From assembly GCF_020536995.1 (NCBI RefSeq), contig NC_068367.1, forward strand, positions 62,751,068 to 62,815,067: a stretch of DNA of 64,000 bases. Direction: 5' to 3'. This document shows positions 49,980 to 63,199 of the stretch, one piece after another. The notes under the pieces were generated by a model. The model saw only the letters and a program-made list of their open reading frames with translations. It was not told the origin of the DNA and made no database searches. The DNA comes from Dreissena polymorpha. Lineage: Eukaryota > Mollusca > Bivalvia > Myida > Dreissenidae. The first letter of the stretch is position 1, and every line of letters starts with the position of its first letter. Both the position numbers and the translations under genes were made by a program.

Positions 49980-52085
49980 TTAAGTATTAATCAGACGATG
50001 CACACGCTGAACGTGCCAGTTAGCAGCATTGTTCGTTCGGCACAAACTCAACGACCAAGCGTAGTAATGTAATGCCCGTTCATAGTCTCCTTCCATTTCA
50101 TAGCAGTGTGCAAGCAAATTGAGCACTGTCTCAGAATGATACATGTTTATTCTATTTCTTGGATCAAATACATAAAACTCGAGAATTCCAAGCACATGTA
50201 GCTGTTTGTCGCGTTCTCCTAGTCCTCCATACGTGAGATACTGTAGATAGTGTAGGAAAGGACGAGCAGCCACCTCAGCGTAATCCATCCAATATTTTTG
50301 AATGGAAGTTCTCTGCGAAACTTCTTTTTCAGTCATGTTGCGCTTCATTTCAAACCACAGTATGTATGGAGCGCAGTACGCTTCTTCTCTAACAAACTTG
50401 ACACAGAATGCGAATGGTCGTTCACATAATACGTTGTCATTCTTATCTGATATCATGTTAGCAAACACCTGGAGATCACTGTCTCCTTTTATACGTCTGC
50501 ATCCACACACAGCCTTCACCTTGCTATGATACCTCCTCTCCACGTCATCCAACACTCTAACTGCAGCGTGAAGATGTCCGAAACAGTAAAGCACAGACGC
50601 CAACTTTAAGCGACTAGAAGCTACATCCGTTTTTAAAGAATATTTGAAACGCCTTATAATTTCGCTGAAAGCATGGTTTCGTAGTCGCAAATATTTAGAT
50701 GATTGCATCGAATTGTGTAATGCGAACAGGTGGTTAATACATTCTAAAGCAGCGGATTTTAATTTGGCATTCGTGTAATATTCAAAACAATTGCGTAATT
50801 TACAGTTTATATCTTGCTCGAAGATTGTATTCGGATGTTCTATCTTAGATGTTATTACTCTTAAGTGAATAAGAAAAATCTCCAAGCGCTCAAACATCAG
50901 TGATAAACTGATAATGTTATGTATGCCTACACATCCTAGCACTTCCCCAGCTTGTCCAATGTGCCGTATATCACACCCTTGTAGACGATATCCTAATTTA
51001 TCTATATCTATATAAAATAAATCTTGCATGTCTGTCTTTATCAAGTATTCCACGTACTGTAAAAGGCGCCTCTGCTGCGCAAAAGAAATTTTTCCATCGA
51101 ACAAGTTCACTCCTTTTATGATATAATGACGGAATTTTCCTAGTCGCAGCAACTTTCTTAATACTTGTAAACATAGTAAAAGTAAGAACATAAGATTATG
51201 TTCCTTCCACAGAGAAGGGTGTGTTCTCTCTATTATGTAAAACATTACAGTTTTACAATGAAAACTTGTAAAATCACCCACCGATTTACTAAATAAGGAT
51301 TGTTTAATTAATTTTAAAACAATATAACATTTAATTTGTTTCATACTTAAACTAAACATCAACATTCGTTCTATAAGGTTCGGAAACAGTCGCCATTCTT
51401 CGCGAGTGTAATCGCTATCAGGATGACCGGCTGGTACCAGGAAACACGGAGCTACTTGTGCAGCCTCAAGTAATTGGGCAGGCGGCCAGTCTCTACCTCT
51501 GCATCTGTCTATCCAGTGGTGTATTTCAGGAAGAGGGTGGCAAACGTGAAATGCGTCTACAATATCCCAGTTGGGTATAGTACTCACCGAAGGTCCATGT
51601 TTGGTTATCTCTCCCATATCTTTATGTTGCTGCTCTGTATCCTTTTCCCATTGTTCTGAGCTAAACAGTAGTTGCTCAGAATCTTTCCTCACATACATTT
51701 CATCACACAGTCGTGTCTCCGGCTCCGGTGTGTCTCGCCTGATGACCTGAAGCAAGTACTGTTGCGGCGGAGTGTGGTCGTCATGAAGCATCAGAAGGTT
51801 AGCCATACCAGCCTTCCAGTCTCTCCAGTCTGTCATGATGTTTGTATGGTGATAACTTTGTAAAAGATCGATATCAGAATTGAGACCAGGAGTGGTGGTA
51901 CCTTCTGATTGACTCCCAAAATGAAAACACTCAACTTTAAACCCCTTTAATTGCCGTGTTATCGTCTCCATGCTCTCCCTCAGCAAGTATGTTTCTCTCC
52001 TCTCCATTACGGTGAATTTCCCGGCTCCAATACCATCGAGTACTTCCGATAGCCGGATCGACAAAGCAGGGAAGTGCTCTGGAAT
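49980..52085 (-). CDS. Mab-21 domain, cGAS-like receptor-type nucleotidyltransferase with TPR-like C-terminus
   Basis: One long coding exon of about 701 residues begins IPEHFPALSIRLSEVLDGIG right after TTTTTTTTCATCCAG, a strong acceptor at 52086, so a short first exon should lie upstream; an in-frame ATG at 52112 would instead read through the acceptor. Numbering from that ATG: FGSQSEG (G66, S67) and SDIDLL (D80, D82) form the nucleotidyltransferase GS...DxD motif, and NWDIVDAF (D183) is a candidate third acidic residue. WRLFPNLIERMLMFSLS and SFHCKTVMFYIIER are Mab-21 helical-lobe signatures. Residues about 650-705 (LLAHCYEMEGDYERALHYYA) look like a TPR. Catalytic cGAS-like receptors make cyclic dinucleotides on sensing nucleic acid, but many Mab-21 proteins are inactive; activity here is inferred. 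I see no cGAS-type zinc ribbon. Confidence 0.85.
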   Translation of the reverse strand: MPEHFPALSIRLSEVLDGIGAGKFTVMERRETYLLRESMETITRQLKGFKVECFHFGSQSEGTTTPGLNSDIDLLQSYHHTNIMTDWRDWKAGMANLLMLHDDHTPPQQYLLQVIRRDTPEPETRLCDEMYVRKDSEQLLFSSEQWEKDTEQQHKDMGEITKHGPSVSTIPNWDIVDAFHVCHPLPEIHHWIDRCRGRDWPPAQLLEAAQVAPCFLVPAGHPDSDYTREEWRLFPNLIERMLMFSLSMKQIKCYIVLKLIKQSLFSKSVGDFTSFHCKTVMFYIIERTHPSLWKEHNLMFLLLLCLQVLRKLLRLGKFRHYIIKGVNLFDGKISFAQQRRLLQYVEYLIKTDMQDLFYIDIDKLGYRLQGCDIRHIGQAGEVLGCVGIHNIISLSLMFERLEIFLIHLRVITSKIEHPNTIFEQDINCKLRNCFEYYTNAKLKSAALECINHLFALHNSMQSSKYLRLRNHAFSEIIRRFKYSLKTDVASSRLKLASVLYCFGHLHAAVRVLDDVERRYHSKVKAVCGCRRIKGDSDLQVFANMISDKNDNVLCERPFAFCVKFVREEAYCAPYILWFEMKRNMTEKEVSQRTSIQKYWMDYAEVAARPFLHYLQYLTYGGLGERDKQLHVLGILEFYVFDPRNRINMYHSETVLNLLAHCYEMEGDYERALHYYAWSLSLCRTNNAANWHVQRVHRLINT

Positions 52086-52149
52086 CTGGATGAAAAAAAA
52101 ATAATTCAGCACTGCGTTTGTTATTATTATTAATTACCATCAGTGTTAT

Positions 52150-54300
52150 AAAAAATATCATTTTAAAGGCCTTAATTCACAAATTGACAATTTCAAACTT
52201 GTTGTAATATTCCACAAATAAAAGAACGGTATGTCAGTTCGTATGTCGGTTGGATGCCAAAACAGTTAATGATTACACCTATTAATGCCTATAAGATTGT
52301 ATAAATATTTGATTGGTTTTAAATAAATATTAATTGTCTTCACCATTACCTAGTGTAATGAGTTTCTGAAAACAAAAAACTGCCGAGTAAACAAAGAAGT
52401 CTTCGTTGATATAACTATGACGACTCTAGTCCTACTTAGTATAGGGAAAACCCTCTCGTTATAATTATCAAATATAAATGTTGTTCACGCACCGATAAGC
52501 TTTAAATTGGATATGTATAGTTAATTTCCTTAGTGAAAAAAAACATAGTGTGCCACCTGCAAGTATGTTACAAGACGTCGATCCCGACTGTTTTTCGACC
52601 GCCTCTTCAAATCCGAATTAATACTAGCTCTTCTAGCACAAAGATTGAGTTTCGAACTTGGAACACGTACCTTGAAGAAACATATCAGTACACTTTATAA
52701 TTAACGAAGTATTGTAACCTATGTAAATAAATCATAACAAATAATATTATGAATAATCCGCCCAAACAGTATATTCGTTTCAATAGGGTCAATAAAACAT
52801 AACGATTCCAAATGATTACGTATCAATTTATGCGTACATAGAAACCATTTTCAAGACGAAAGTCAAGAACATATTTTCCAAACGTGGACATTTGTTTATC
52901 AGATATATACATTTTGTTCTGCATATAGTGTTCTATTGGGCCACTAAAGCTATAAAATAATAACTCATGTGGCATAAAGTCGTTACAACACAAACAAGCA
53001 CGTGAATGTTGTCTTCGCAACTAATATTTGGGTTTGTCCGTGATTTGCGGAAAAAGTGCATGGTTATTGACATCGTCATAAAGGGGAAATCAACCGTCTG
53101 TCGTGCTAAAAAAGGAAATCATGCATGCATTAATCCATCTCAAAGCACGAACCTTGTTCCTTGTTCCTGTTTCACGAGGCAATGTCGGCATACCCGGCAG
53201 ACAATATACCGTCCTCGTGTTTGTATAATGTTCGTCTTCCATTGTCTTCAACCTGAATAGAGCAGGAACGACTTTTCAATATTGTTTGGTTCAATCATGT
53301 TTAAATGAAGCACCACAGACATTACATAAGAAGAAATAATGCAGAAAGCATGTTTTTATTTCAAAATTGTTCCGCTGCAAATGTTCAGCCAATTAATGGC
53401 TCGGACCTTTATGTTAGCAGAAACAGTAATATGGATGTTTTGCTCGGTTACTTTATCAAGGGAGTTACGCAGACACTGACGCCGATATTATGTGAGTTGT
53501 ATAGCTCGAATTGTTCAGTGAAAAGTCGAATTAAAATGTTTTTGTTTTAAGACGGATACATTTTGTAGTCCTTCAAATGTGGATATCAATTGTTGATTGG
53601 CAACGGTTTCTACAATTAGATGCAAAACTTAACAACATATTATAGACTTAGCACTTATTCAAATAACTGTAACTGAGTAACGTATGTTTGTGATAGCAAT
53701 AAAGCAGGAACTAATGTTCGGGATATCAATATTATGTAGGAACAATTGCCATTTCATAGTTGGCAGTTTTGTTCTGTTTTACTCGCGAACATGTTACTTG
53801 AAATCTGTGGGGAGTGTTGTTATTACCGGTAATGGACACGTTTTATTTAACTCGCGGTACAAGTCAGAACAGAACAATACTTAATTACAACCCAGGTATG
53901 CATGATTAAACAATATATTGAGACTTTGATCTGCTTATTCGATGTTTGGTTGAACAATATTTAAGTATTTTTTTCGCCAAAAGATAGTGTTTCAAAATTA
54001 TCTGTATTTGTTGAAATATTATCCAGTGAACGTCATATTTGCTCAATTAAAATACGCCTTTAAGGTGTATATGTTTCACCAAGCTTATCCTTTATAACGA
54101 ATCCAAAAATTCTATAGTTATGGGTTATTGGCAAAATTGCGGTCACGTTGGCTAATTTTCGCAAAATACCAAATGTTTCGGTTTCAGATTTTGGTTATTT
54201 GTCTTCAACAGACGTCCACACAAGATTTGGATAAAACGTTCAAGTAAAATACAATCACTTTGTCAATGTACAAAAATAAAGAAGCTTTAGGCCTTACATT
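52150..54300. other. Region upstream of the Mab-21-like gene, no gene assigned
   Basis: The missing first exon should be here. I tested a donor at about 52669 (CTTCAAG|GTACGT on the minus strand) but it does not give the right phase. Short plus-strand frames (53006-53260, 53305-53550) have no recognisable domain. Confidence 0.4.
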
Positions 54301-54329
54301 CAATGAACACAGGTATTTATTTATTTATT

Positions 54330-55800
54330 TCTATATATAACCAGTTGTTAACTCGGCTTAGATTTTTTAAATACAAAAGTTATGTTCCTAGCAAAACGAT
54401 TTTGGAACTCCGTGAAGATTACATTATAATACATTTTCTGACCAAGTTTCAGGAACATTAGACTCAAACTGTGACATCCTCAGCGTTAACAGGATTTTAA
54501 TATTAATATATGGACAGCCGACCCGTCCCTTAGCGGTTATATTTTACAACGGACCGGAACCAATTCCGAACTTAGCTGAGATATAATAAAGACAAATGTT
54601 CCGACCAACTTAAATGAAGATTGCACCATAAATGTGACTATCAGGGTTTTAACAAAGTTTTATATATCCATATTAGAAAAACTGACCTGTCCAATTGCGG
54701 TAATGTTTTTTTAAACGGACAGGTAACATTTTCGAACTCAACCGCTCTTTTATCTAACAAATCTTCATACATAAAGTTATAAAACACAGACGATACATAT
54801 ATTGTGTTTACACAAGGTTTTACAATAGCCATATACAGAAAACTGTCCCGCACTTGGCGGCCATGTTTTTCAACGAACCAAAACCATTTTCAAACTCAGT
54901 CGAGATAATATTAGAACAAATGTTCTGAGCAACATTTATGAAAATATATAACTTATATAAATGCGATTTTAAGACTGTTAACAAGGTTTTACTATAGCCA
55001 TATAAGAAAAACTACCCCGCCCCCTGACGGCTATTTTTGTACATGAGCCGGAATCATTTCCGAATTCTGTCGCGATATTATAAGATAAAATGCTCTGACC
55101 AAGTATTCTGGAGCGTGGAAAAAAATGGTTTTAATATAGCCATATAAGAAAGACTGACCCGCTCTTTGGCGTCCATATTTTTTAACAGACCGTATCCATT
55201 TTAAACTTAGAAAAGATATCATTCGAACAACCGTTTCGACCAAAATTTATGAAGATGGGACCATACATGTTGCTTCTAGGGGGAAACAAGGTTTTACTAT
55301 GTACATATTAAAACACTGCTTGGCCCTCTGGCGGCAATGTTTTTCAACGGACGGGAATCATTTGTGATGTTTACTGAGATATCATTAAAACAAATATGTT
55401 GACCAAGTTTTATGAATATTGTACTATATATGTGACATGCAGAGGATTAACAATGTTTTTCTATGGCAATAAAAGACAAACTACTCCGCCCTTTGTCGCC
55501 AATATTTTACAATGAACAGAAACCAATTTTTTAAACTTCAACGAGATATCATTAAACAACTGTTCCTACCAGGTTTCTAGAAGATGAGACTATAAATGTG
55601 ACTTCTACAGTATTCACAATTTATAACAATAGCCATACATATGACTTCTGTAATGTTCACAAGCTTTTTCTAAAATTTGACACAGTTTCAAACTCGGCCA
55701 AGATGTCATTGGGAAAAAATGGTATAACGACATTTCATGAAATATGAAAATAAATATGGCCTCGAGTGTTTACAATGTAAAGTTGACGAGGGACGGGAAA
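54330..55800. repeat. Array of ~180-bp diverged repeats, non-coding
   Basis: About eight units recur with AACAAGGTTTTACTATAGCC..ATA..AAAAACT, CCCCGCCC..GGCGGCCATGTTTTTCAACGG and CGAGATAT.ATTA.AACAAATGTTCTGACCAA. The array ends with ATCACAAAAGATCAACATGA. A shorter array of the same family lies at 61190-61650. Confidence 0.75.
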
Positions 55801-56350
55801 CACACAACACTGATCACAAAAGATCAACATGATCACATTGAACACAGGTGAGCTTAACAGATAAAACAAATAATGAAGCATTTTCAAAATGCAGGCATGT
55901 TATTTCGTGTTAAGATAATGCACAAGCGTGAAATACCCATTTTCCAAATCCATCATGTTTTAACAAACGAATTATTCACTTTTTATTTACTTGATGCTCA
56001 ACCAAAGCGATATACAATGAAGAATAAAACGCCAAAAATGGTTCTATAATAAAGAACTTCATAAACCTAGACATGTAAACAAAGCATGACAGTGCATATA
56101 ATACACGACTATTATTTCATTTTCATATTCTAAATGTACACACATACGTTAACAAATCTAAACAAATGCTAAAAATAAATAAACCCCATACGCTCCTTCA
56201 CGTTCTTCAAATTTAATTCTTACCTGACCGTACCGATTTCCGCAATTTATTGCGACTTTAAATGAAATCCAGGTCTTTTATGCGCCTTTTATATCAATCT
56301 ATACATAGCCATTATTGCATCAAGCTTATTTTTAGAACATGATAAGGTTG
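55500..56350. repeat. Duplicated segment, partner at 61330-62190
   Basis: Both contain the end of the ~180-bp array, ATCACAAAAGATCA.CATGA, AAAATGCAGGCATGTTAT, AAGCGTGAAATA, CGACTTTAAATGAAATCCAG, GTCTT.TATGCGCCTTTTAT and TTTTTAGAACATGATAAGGT in the same order. They are in direct orientation about 5.83 kb apart. No gene is inside. Confidence 0.75.
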
Positions 56351-56777
56351 CAAATGCGTTTCACTTTCCGGTCGTGAGTCCCTGTAACAGAGGTGAATGA
56401 CATAACATCCTCTTACCATAAAACGAGTTTCAACATGTTTAATAAAATTCTTCTTACCGAAACCTCAACTTTCACCTGCTGCATAATAAACACTTGGATT
56501 ATGTCCTTGTTCTGATCTTGTTATTTATTATGTGTGTAAATTTATCGACAAAGATTTTGTTCAAAGAAATACTTTTCTTAAAAATACTGTTCAATAAACG
56601 TCAGTACCACTTTGATAGAACCTACGTATTTTTACCATCGATTGCATGTATTTGTATTAGTATTATATAATAACTATTATTTGTTATTTAATGTTATGTT
56701 GTTATGTCTAGTAACCGAGCAGATAATAATGTGTGTATTTAAGCATTAAGATGATGTATATAACAAAAATCTGAATA

Positions 56778-57270
<493 letters not shown>

Positions 57271-57299
57271 TCTTATAAAAATCATCGTTATCAACATAA

Positions 57300-58290
57300 T
57301 CATCATAACCATCATCATCAGCATTATCAGCAGCAGCAGCAGCACCACCAGCACCACCATCATCATCATCATCATCATTATCGTACTACTACTACTTCTA
57401 CTACTACTACTACTTATATGAATAATGATATGACTATAATTGACATATTTCGTTTAAGCCGATGTTCGATACCAATTGGTGAATATGCCAGAAATGTACT
57501 AGTCAACTAGCATCGCAGTTGTATAGACAACTATGTCAATATGAAAACAACGCTGATTAATGATGTAAATGTTACATATAATTTTTCAACAGAAAATATT
57601 GATCTCACCAAGGTTCTCGGATATTTATAAAATGCATACAGTGCATCAGCTTGACAATAATTCCAGGTCAAATACTTTGTATTTATCATTCAAATTCATA
57701 TACACATTATTAAAATCAAATGTTCCGCGTCATGCGAACATGTCTCTCGTGACATATACGGCAAGCGTTGCGCCTTCCCATATTGCGCATCCACCCAGTC
57801 TGGTCAGGAGCTACGAGGTCCGCTATTAATCACAGCATGTTTCCTGGGGCCGTATTACAGTAGCTTCTTAAGTTTTCACTTAAGTTAAGAAATTTCTTAA
57901 ATAAATGTCTTAAGTTAAATTTGAAATATCAAAAATAAAACATGAGACGCTTAGTATTTCTCTTTAAGAAATTTCTTTAAGATTTAAAGGAATTTAACCC
58001 AATTTTAAATATATGAGAACAATTACACAGAGTAAAGAAATCTATAAAGTTTATGAAGCTACCAGAATTTAACTTAAGTGAAATCGTATGTTCAAAGAAA
58101 AAATGGCGAAGATAAGAAAATATCATGCGAAATATTTTAACTTAAGTTCTTTTTTTACTTCAGAAGCTACTGGAATACGGCACCAGGTCTCTTCAGCGGA
58201 CGTGGTAGCTCCTTACAAGACTATGTGGAAGCGCAAGTACGGATGGATCTACGCTTGGCGTATATAACATAAGCCTCTCTTTCGCATAAC
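57300..58290. repeat. Left member of an inverted duplication (partner 63200-63790)
   Basis: The inverted partner reads the same landmarks: ACATATTTCGTTTAAGCCGA versus, reversed, ACATATTTTGTTCAAGCCGA; ACCAATTGGTGA; GGTCAGGAGCTA; CTCTTCAGCGGACGTGGTAGC. Both members start with a trinucleotide array (CAT/CAG here, GAT at 63755). The left member is longer because it holds the MITE at 57846. Confidence 0.8.
57846..58184. mobile_element. MITE with GGGGCCGTATTACAGTAGC termini
   Basis: The left terminus GGGGCCGTATTACAGTAGCT continues TCTTAAG; the right terminus on the minus strand is GGTGCCGTATTCCAGTAGCT then TCTGAAG. The interior is rich in CTTAAGTT motifs. The inverted partner segment at about 63270-63290 lacks it (ATGAGTCATGGTCTCTTCAG), so the empty site is visible in the same window. 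Confidence 0.85.
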
Positions 58291-58439
58291 GCGATCATAG
58301 GATTTTGTCAAATAAAATTTTATTTACAGTTATATTTTACTATCCGGCAGTCAGTACAATTGAGAGGAGTTTTCGAAACAACTGTTTCTGTTTGTGTGCA
58401 TATTTTGCTAGGGTTTACAAAATGAGCATAACTTAATGA

Positions 58440-59220
58440 ACTGGTTGTTGGGCACATGTAACCCAGATTCGAACTCGATTAAGATATTGTCTACATAATC
58501 AAGTTTCATCAAGATGAAACAAATTGCTTCTATATTGGTAGTTGGCTAACGATGTACCCCACAAACTGGACACCGCACATCGCTTTATGACGGACGCCGT
58601 CATACCGTTAACATAAGGTAACCACAGTCACAATAGCTTATTTTGAGCACTTCGTGCTCAGCTGCGGTTAAATGGAATAACTGCGCCATAAAGTATCTTT
58701 TTTTATATAAAATTGAAGCGCAACAGAACGTTTCGTTGTTCCATGATAAGTTACATTTGAAAACGTGTGTATCTAAAGAAAGAACAGTTTAATAACATAC
58801 CGGTAGATGAGATATCTTTTAATTTTTGTGGTGAATGTGCAGATACAATTATACTAGTTGTACATGTAAAGGGTAGCTTCTATGAACGTCTACCGGTGAT
58901 TTATTTCTCAAAATATGTTTGGTTATATTAAAATCATAAAATGGCATTCATACGAAAACTATTTAAATCATGTTAGAGAAATTACATTATAAATAAAACA
59001 TAATCAATATTTTACTTTCGTCTGTTCTATCAATAAAGTTAAACAAAGGAGTTTTTTCTCAAGCAGCTAAACACGGCATCGACTTACATGTTTGTGCTGT
59101 TTTCAGATAAATTAGAGCCTATGAGAGTATTACTTGCATACTATTTATTATAAACGGATACGCATTGTGACATAATGTGGCCTTTAACTAAGCACATGCG
59201 TTTTTGGATCGAATTTAAGT
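58440..59220. repeat. Dispersed repeat, second copy of 8040-8660
   Basis: See the shared landmarks listed for the first copy. Both members are in the same orientation and over 50 kb apart, so this is a dispersed family and not a local duplication. Confidence 0.6.
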
Positions 59221-59229
59221 ACTTTCAAT

Positions 59230-61180
59230 ATCATAAAGTTTAAATTACTTCCGTATGGGAAGGATGAATATTGCAAAAAAGAAATGTAATTGCATACAAA
59301 TGTAACTTCACCCAGACTTGGTTACGTTCGTTTGAATATAACATTCTATTTAAAGAAGCACACGGGTGAATGCCCTAAACGTTGTTTGAGGGATTACTGT
59401 TGAAGTATTTTGCCGATAAATATGTTAACGCAATTTTATAAATGATAGCGCAATACAATAAACGTATAGTAATTTTGAAATAGTGGTAAAACCGCTGGCT
59501 TAAAACAACTAACGTCTTTTGAAGTTAAATTTTACTGTTTATCAATAGACAGTTCGTATATTTATAGCGCCCGTCAACAAGCACATTATTATTATTATTA
59601 TTTCCCCATTCCCCTTTGAACGTAGCTGACATAGCGCTGCACCGATGTTCCTCACATTTGCGACGAACCTCTTGTTTATTTTTAGAAAATAACATTTTTT
59701 ATTTTCTTGTAAATCGTTGGAGCTTTTTTAAGCGTGATTGTCGGCTATAAAAGGCTCACTATCAAAATAAAATCATCCTATAAGACTTTTAGGAAAATAT
59801 ATAATTAGATGAACATTTACGACAAATACCTTACATGTGAAGAGGTGTGTTGATTAACCAAATAATCGTCACTGAGACAACTAATGACTCATAACTGAAC
59901 TCATAACCTTGCACTGTGTTCATTCTTGACGACTCGCGTTACGTATGCATTTGGTTTCCCATCTAAGGTATCCCACCAATAAATATGACTTTATAATACC
60001 AATCCTCATATATGGTTAATTGACTACCAATATAAACTACTGTGAATATAAAGAATGCAAACATGCAGTTATTCTTACATTTATCTCGGTCCAGAATAAT
60101 GGGCGATGTTAAGGAAAGATTATTAACCTCACTGCATGTTTGCCGGAAGTCGAAGATTCTACTTAAAACCACTCTTACATCGCAATATTCACTTTAATCA
60201 AGGCGAAGCTGCGATATATTCGCCCTTATTTGACCGGCCGTTATTACAGGTTATTACGTGGTGGTATTACCTACTCGAGTACTGTAAGTAAACCTGTTTC
60301 CATTTGGTCTATAAGACATTCTTCTTCGTGATGCACGTAAATGGTATTTGTATTCTTTTTCGTCGACTTTAAAATTCATACGGATAATGCTTAAAACATG
60401 TTGAGTTTGATTAGATACTGTTTCGTCAAACGAATATAAACATTTGTTAGATTATTAGTATACACCATTTTATTATAAATCATTATTTAAATAAACACTA
60501 CATCGACAGCGTATACTGGTTGATTATATTCAGATATTTTAATAATTTCTATACATCATTAAAAACTGAGAGTCTCTGTAGCATTATTTAACAGGCATAT
60601 GATATCACTTGTTATATTAGTATAGTTTGTGAAGTGGCAAAATTTCCATTAAACCGTATACAATCGATGAACATTTATATACAAAGTATTGTTTCACATA
60701 AATTTGTTGTCATTTTTCAAATGTCAAACTATACATCATTTTTGTCGCCATCTTTGATTTTGTTATGCCGACGGACGGCCATTTTGTCAGGCCTACATCA
60801 GGTACTAGTAAGTGACAGGTATTTCAGTCCATCTACGTTAAAATAGAAGGCTGAAGTCGTCCGGGTCTTACATAATTTTCACCTGTTTTTCTGCTCTACT
60901 TGTAACACAATACAGTCTTGAATGTACCGATTAGGTAGGCAATATAGCAATAGGTAGCAACTTTTGGATATAAAGATCACGTGTATATGACGTAGGTGTT
61001 GTACGCATACAGCTAGTAGAAGAGGGAAAGCGGGTGCTACTTCCTTCATTCCTTGGATAGCAGATAGACGCGGACAAAAATGTTAAAGGCGGAAAAAAAA
61101 TGCAAACCACTATACGAACTTGAGCTATTAATACAATAATACAACAGGCGAGGATATTACTGATTCAAGCTTATGTTAAA
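59230..61180. other. Intergenic, nothing recognised
   Basis: AT-rich sequence with short frames only. Confidence 0.45.
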
Positions 61181-61189
61181 TTTAAAATA

Positions 61190-62190
61190 TATGCGACATG
61201 TAGAGTGTAAACAAGGTTTTTCTAATACAAAAAACTTTCCCGCCCTTTGGCGGCCATGTTTTCAATGAACCGAAACCATTTTCAAACTTCAACGAGATAT
61301 CATTAAAACAAATGCTCTTACCAGGTTTTTAGAAGATGAGACTATAAATGTGACTTCTATAGTATTCGCAAGGTATTACAATGTAAAAAATGCGACCTCC
61401 ATAATGTCCACAGGCTTTTTTCTTTAATTTGACCTAGTGATTTTTTGTCATGACCCGGTTTAGAACTCGGCCAAGATATAATTGGTAAAAATGGTATGAC
61501 CACATTTAATGAAAATAGGACAATAAATGTGGCCTCGAGGTTTGACAGGGTAAAAGTTGACGACGGACGCTCAACGAAAGACAGACAAACAGCGATCACA
61601 AAAGATCAGCATGATCACAATTAACACAGTTGAGCTCAACAGATACAACATATACGAAAGCAACTTTAAAATGCAGGCATGTTATGTCGTGTAAAGATAA
61701 TTAACAAGCGTGAAATAAACATTTTCCAAATCAACCATGTTTTAACAAACGAATAATTCACTTGGTATGTACTCGATGCGCTACCAAAACGATGTACTAT
61801 CAAGAATAAAACGTCAAACTTGGTTCTATAATAAAGAACTTCATTAACCTAGACAGTCCAAAGACGCGTGACAGTGTATTCACAACACGATGATTATTTC
61901 TTTCGATTTTGTTTCATTTCGGTAATGTTGGTCCCATTATTCGTATCCATTACACAAAAACGTAAATGAAAATGCTTTTAATCTAAACAAACGGAAAAGA
62001 GAAATAACACCCATCCGCTTCTTCGCGCACGTCCTTAAAATTTAGTTCTTACCTTACCGTACAGCTTTCCTCAACCAAATGCGACTTTAAATGAAATCCA
62101 GGTCTTGTATGCGCCTTTTATATCAATATATATTAGCTTTTATTGCATCATGTTTATTTTTAGAACATGATAAGGTTGCAAATGCAGATA
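61190..62190. repeat. Short array of the ~180-bp family and duplicated flank
   Basis: Two to three units (GCGGCCATGTTTTCAATGAA, ACGAGATATCATTAAAACAA) followed by the flank shared with 55500-56350. Confidence 0.7.
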
Positions 62191-62199
62191 ACAACCTTG

Positions 62200-63190
62200 G
62201 CAATATCACGCAGTGTACATGGCTTGACAGCGTGCTTAATGTAAACCGAGTATTGATTATAGCTTGATTATAGCTCACCTGATCTCAAAACTATTTATCT
62301 AGGTTGCTCTCCTGTCCTGGTTTATATGTCGTCCGTCGTTATTTACTTTCTTCAAACGACATCTGATTATATGTTGAATTTTTTTCCGAAACTTAAAAGA
62401 AATTATTCATGATGACTTTTACAGTTGTGAAAAATGATCTGGCGCGTCACCAGAAGTAACTTCCGATTTGCATAACGATTATCTTGAACACGAAATATAT
62501 ACCGGTATTCTGATTTTGAAAATAAAGGTTATATAAGTTGTTTATTGCCTTTTTACATACATTTTATGCAAGTATATATGCTGCTATTTATAGAATTTAA
62601 GACATACGAACTATTATAACGTAAAATAAAAATACAACTATATCAGACTATATGATATGTATCTTCATATCGCATATTATCTATTTAACATTAGTTTGTT
62701 CTACACCATTGACACATATGGTGCGTTTGTATTTCACTAAGACGCAGTTTTCTTTCCATACATTCAAATCATTCATTCATATCTTATTCCATTTTTGTAA
62801 ATAAAAAATCTAATCACGATACTTTTTGGTAGAACATTGAAGTGCGACTGTGTTATTCATATCAAACGGTCCATTGTCGGTAGCTTTGCTGGCATTTACA
62901 GATCAAAGTGAGTAACATTGCAAAGTATCTACTTATATTGCCCCTATCACGACTTCAAGGTTAAAGCGGGTCACTCTTGTGAGTGCACACAATTTATATA
63001 GACATTACGCGCACGATAATTTTATACATCTTAACCAACAAGAGTCGCTCTTCTTGGTTTAAAATATTATCTGCATAAAAATAATTGTAAATAATATGTA
63101 CAAATTGCCCTTTTCCCGTACCCTTTTACTGATTGAAGGATAGTGAAATAAAACTGTTCAGAAAATATTATTTGAAAAAATCAAATGAGT
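62200..63190. other. Intergenic, nothing recognised
   Basis: No repeat family or gene seen up to the right member of the inverted duplication. Confidence 0.45.
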
Positions 63191-63199
63191 CGCGTGATG

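Larger units (their letters stand above)
45560..51735. repeat. Tandem segmental duplication, period about 3.35 kb
   Basis: The unit 45560-48392 matches 48930-51735 throughout: GACATAAAGGAATTTGTTTG at 45570 and 48942, the non-coding 3' flanks (CACACGATGAGTAAAAT / CACACGATTAGTAAAAT), and the Mab-21-like coding exon. The left unit ends inside coding sequence, right after the ACAGTCGTGTCTCCGGC phrase at about 48376-48392. Confidence 0.85.

Noticed and set aside
52660-52690. First exon of the Mab-21-like gene using the CTTCAAG|GTACGT donor
   Set aside because: Joining it to the exon at 52085 gives the wrong phase, and the in-phase reading has an upstream stop and no ATG.
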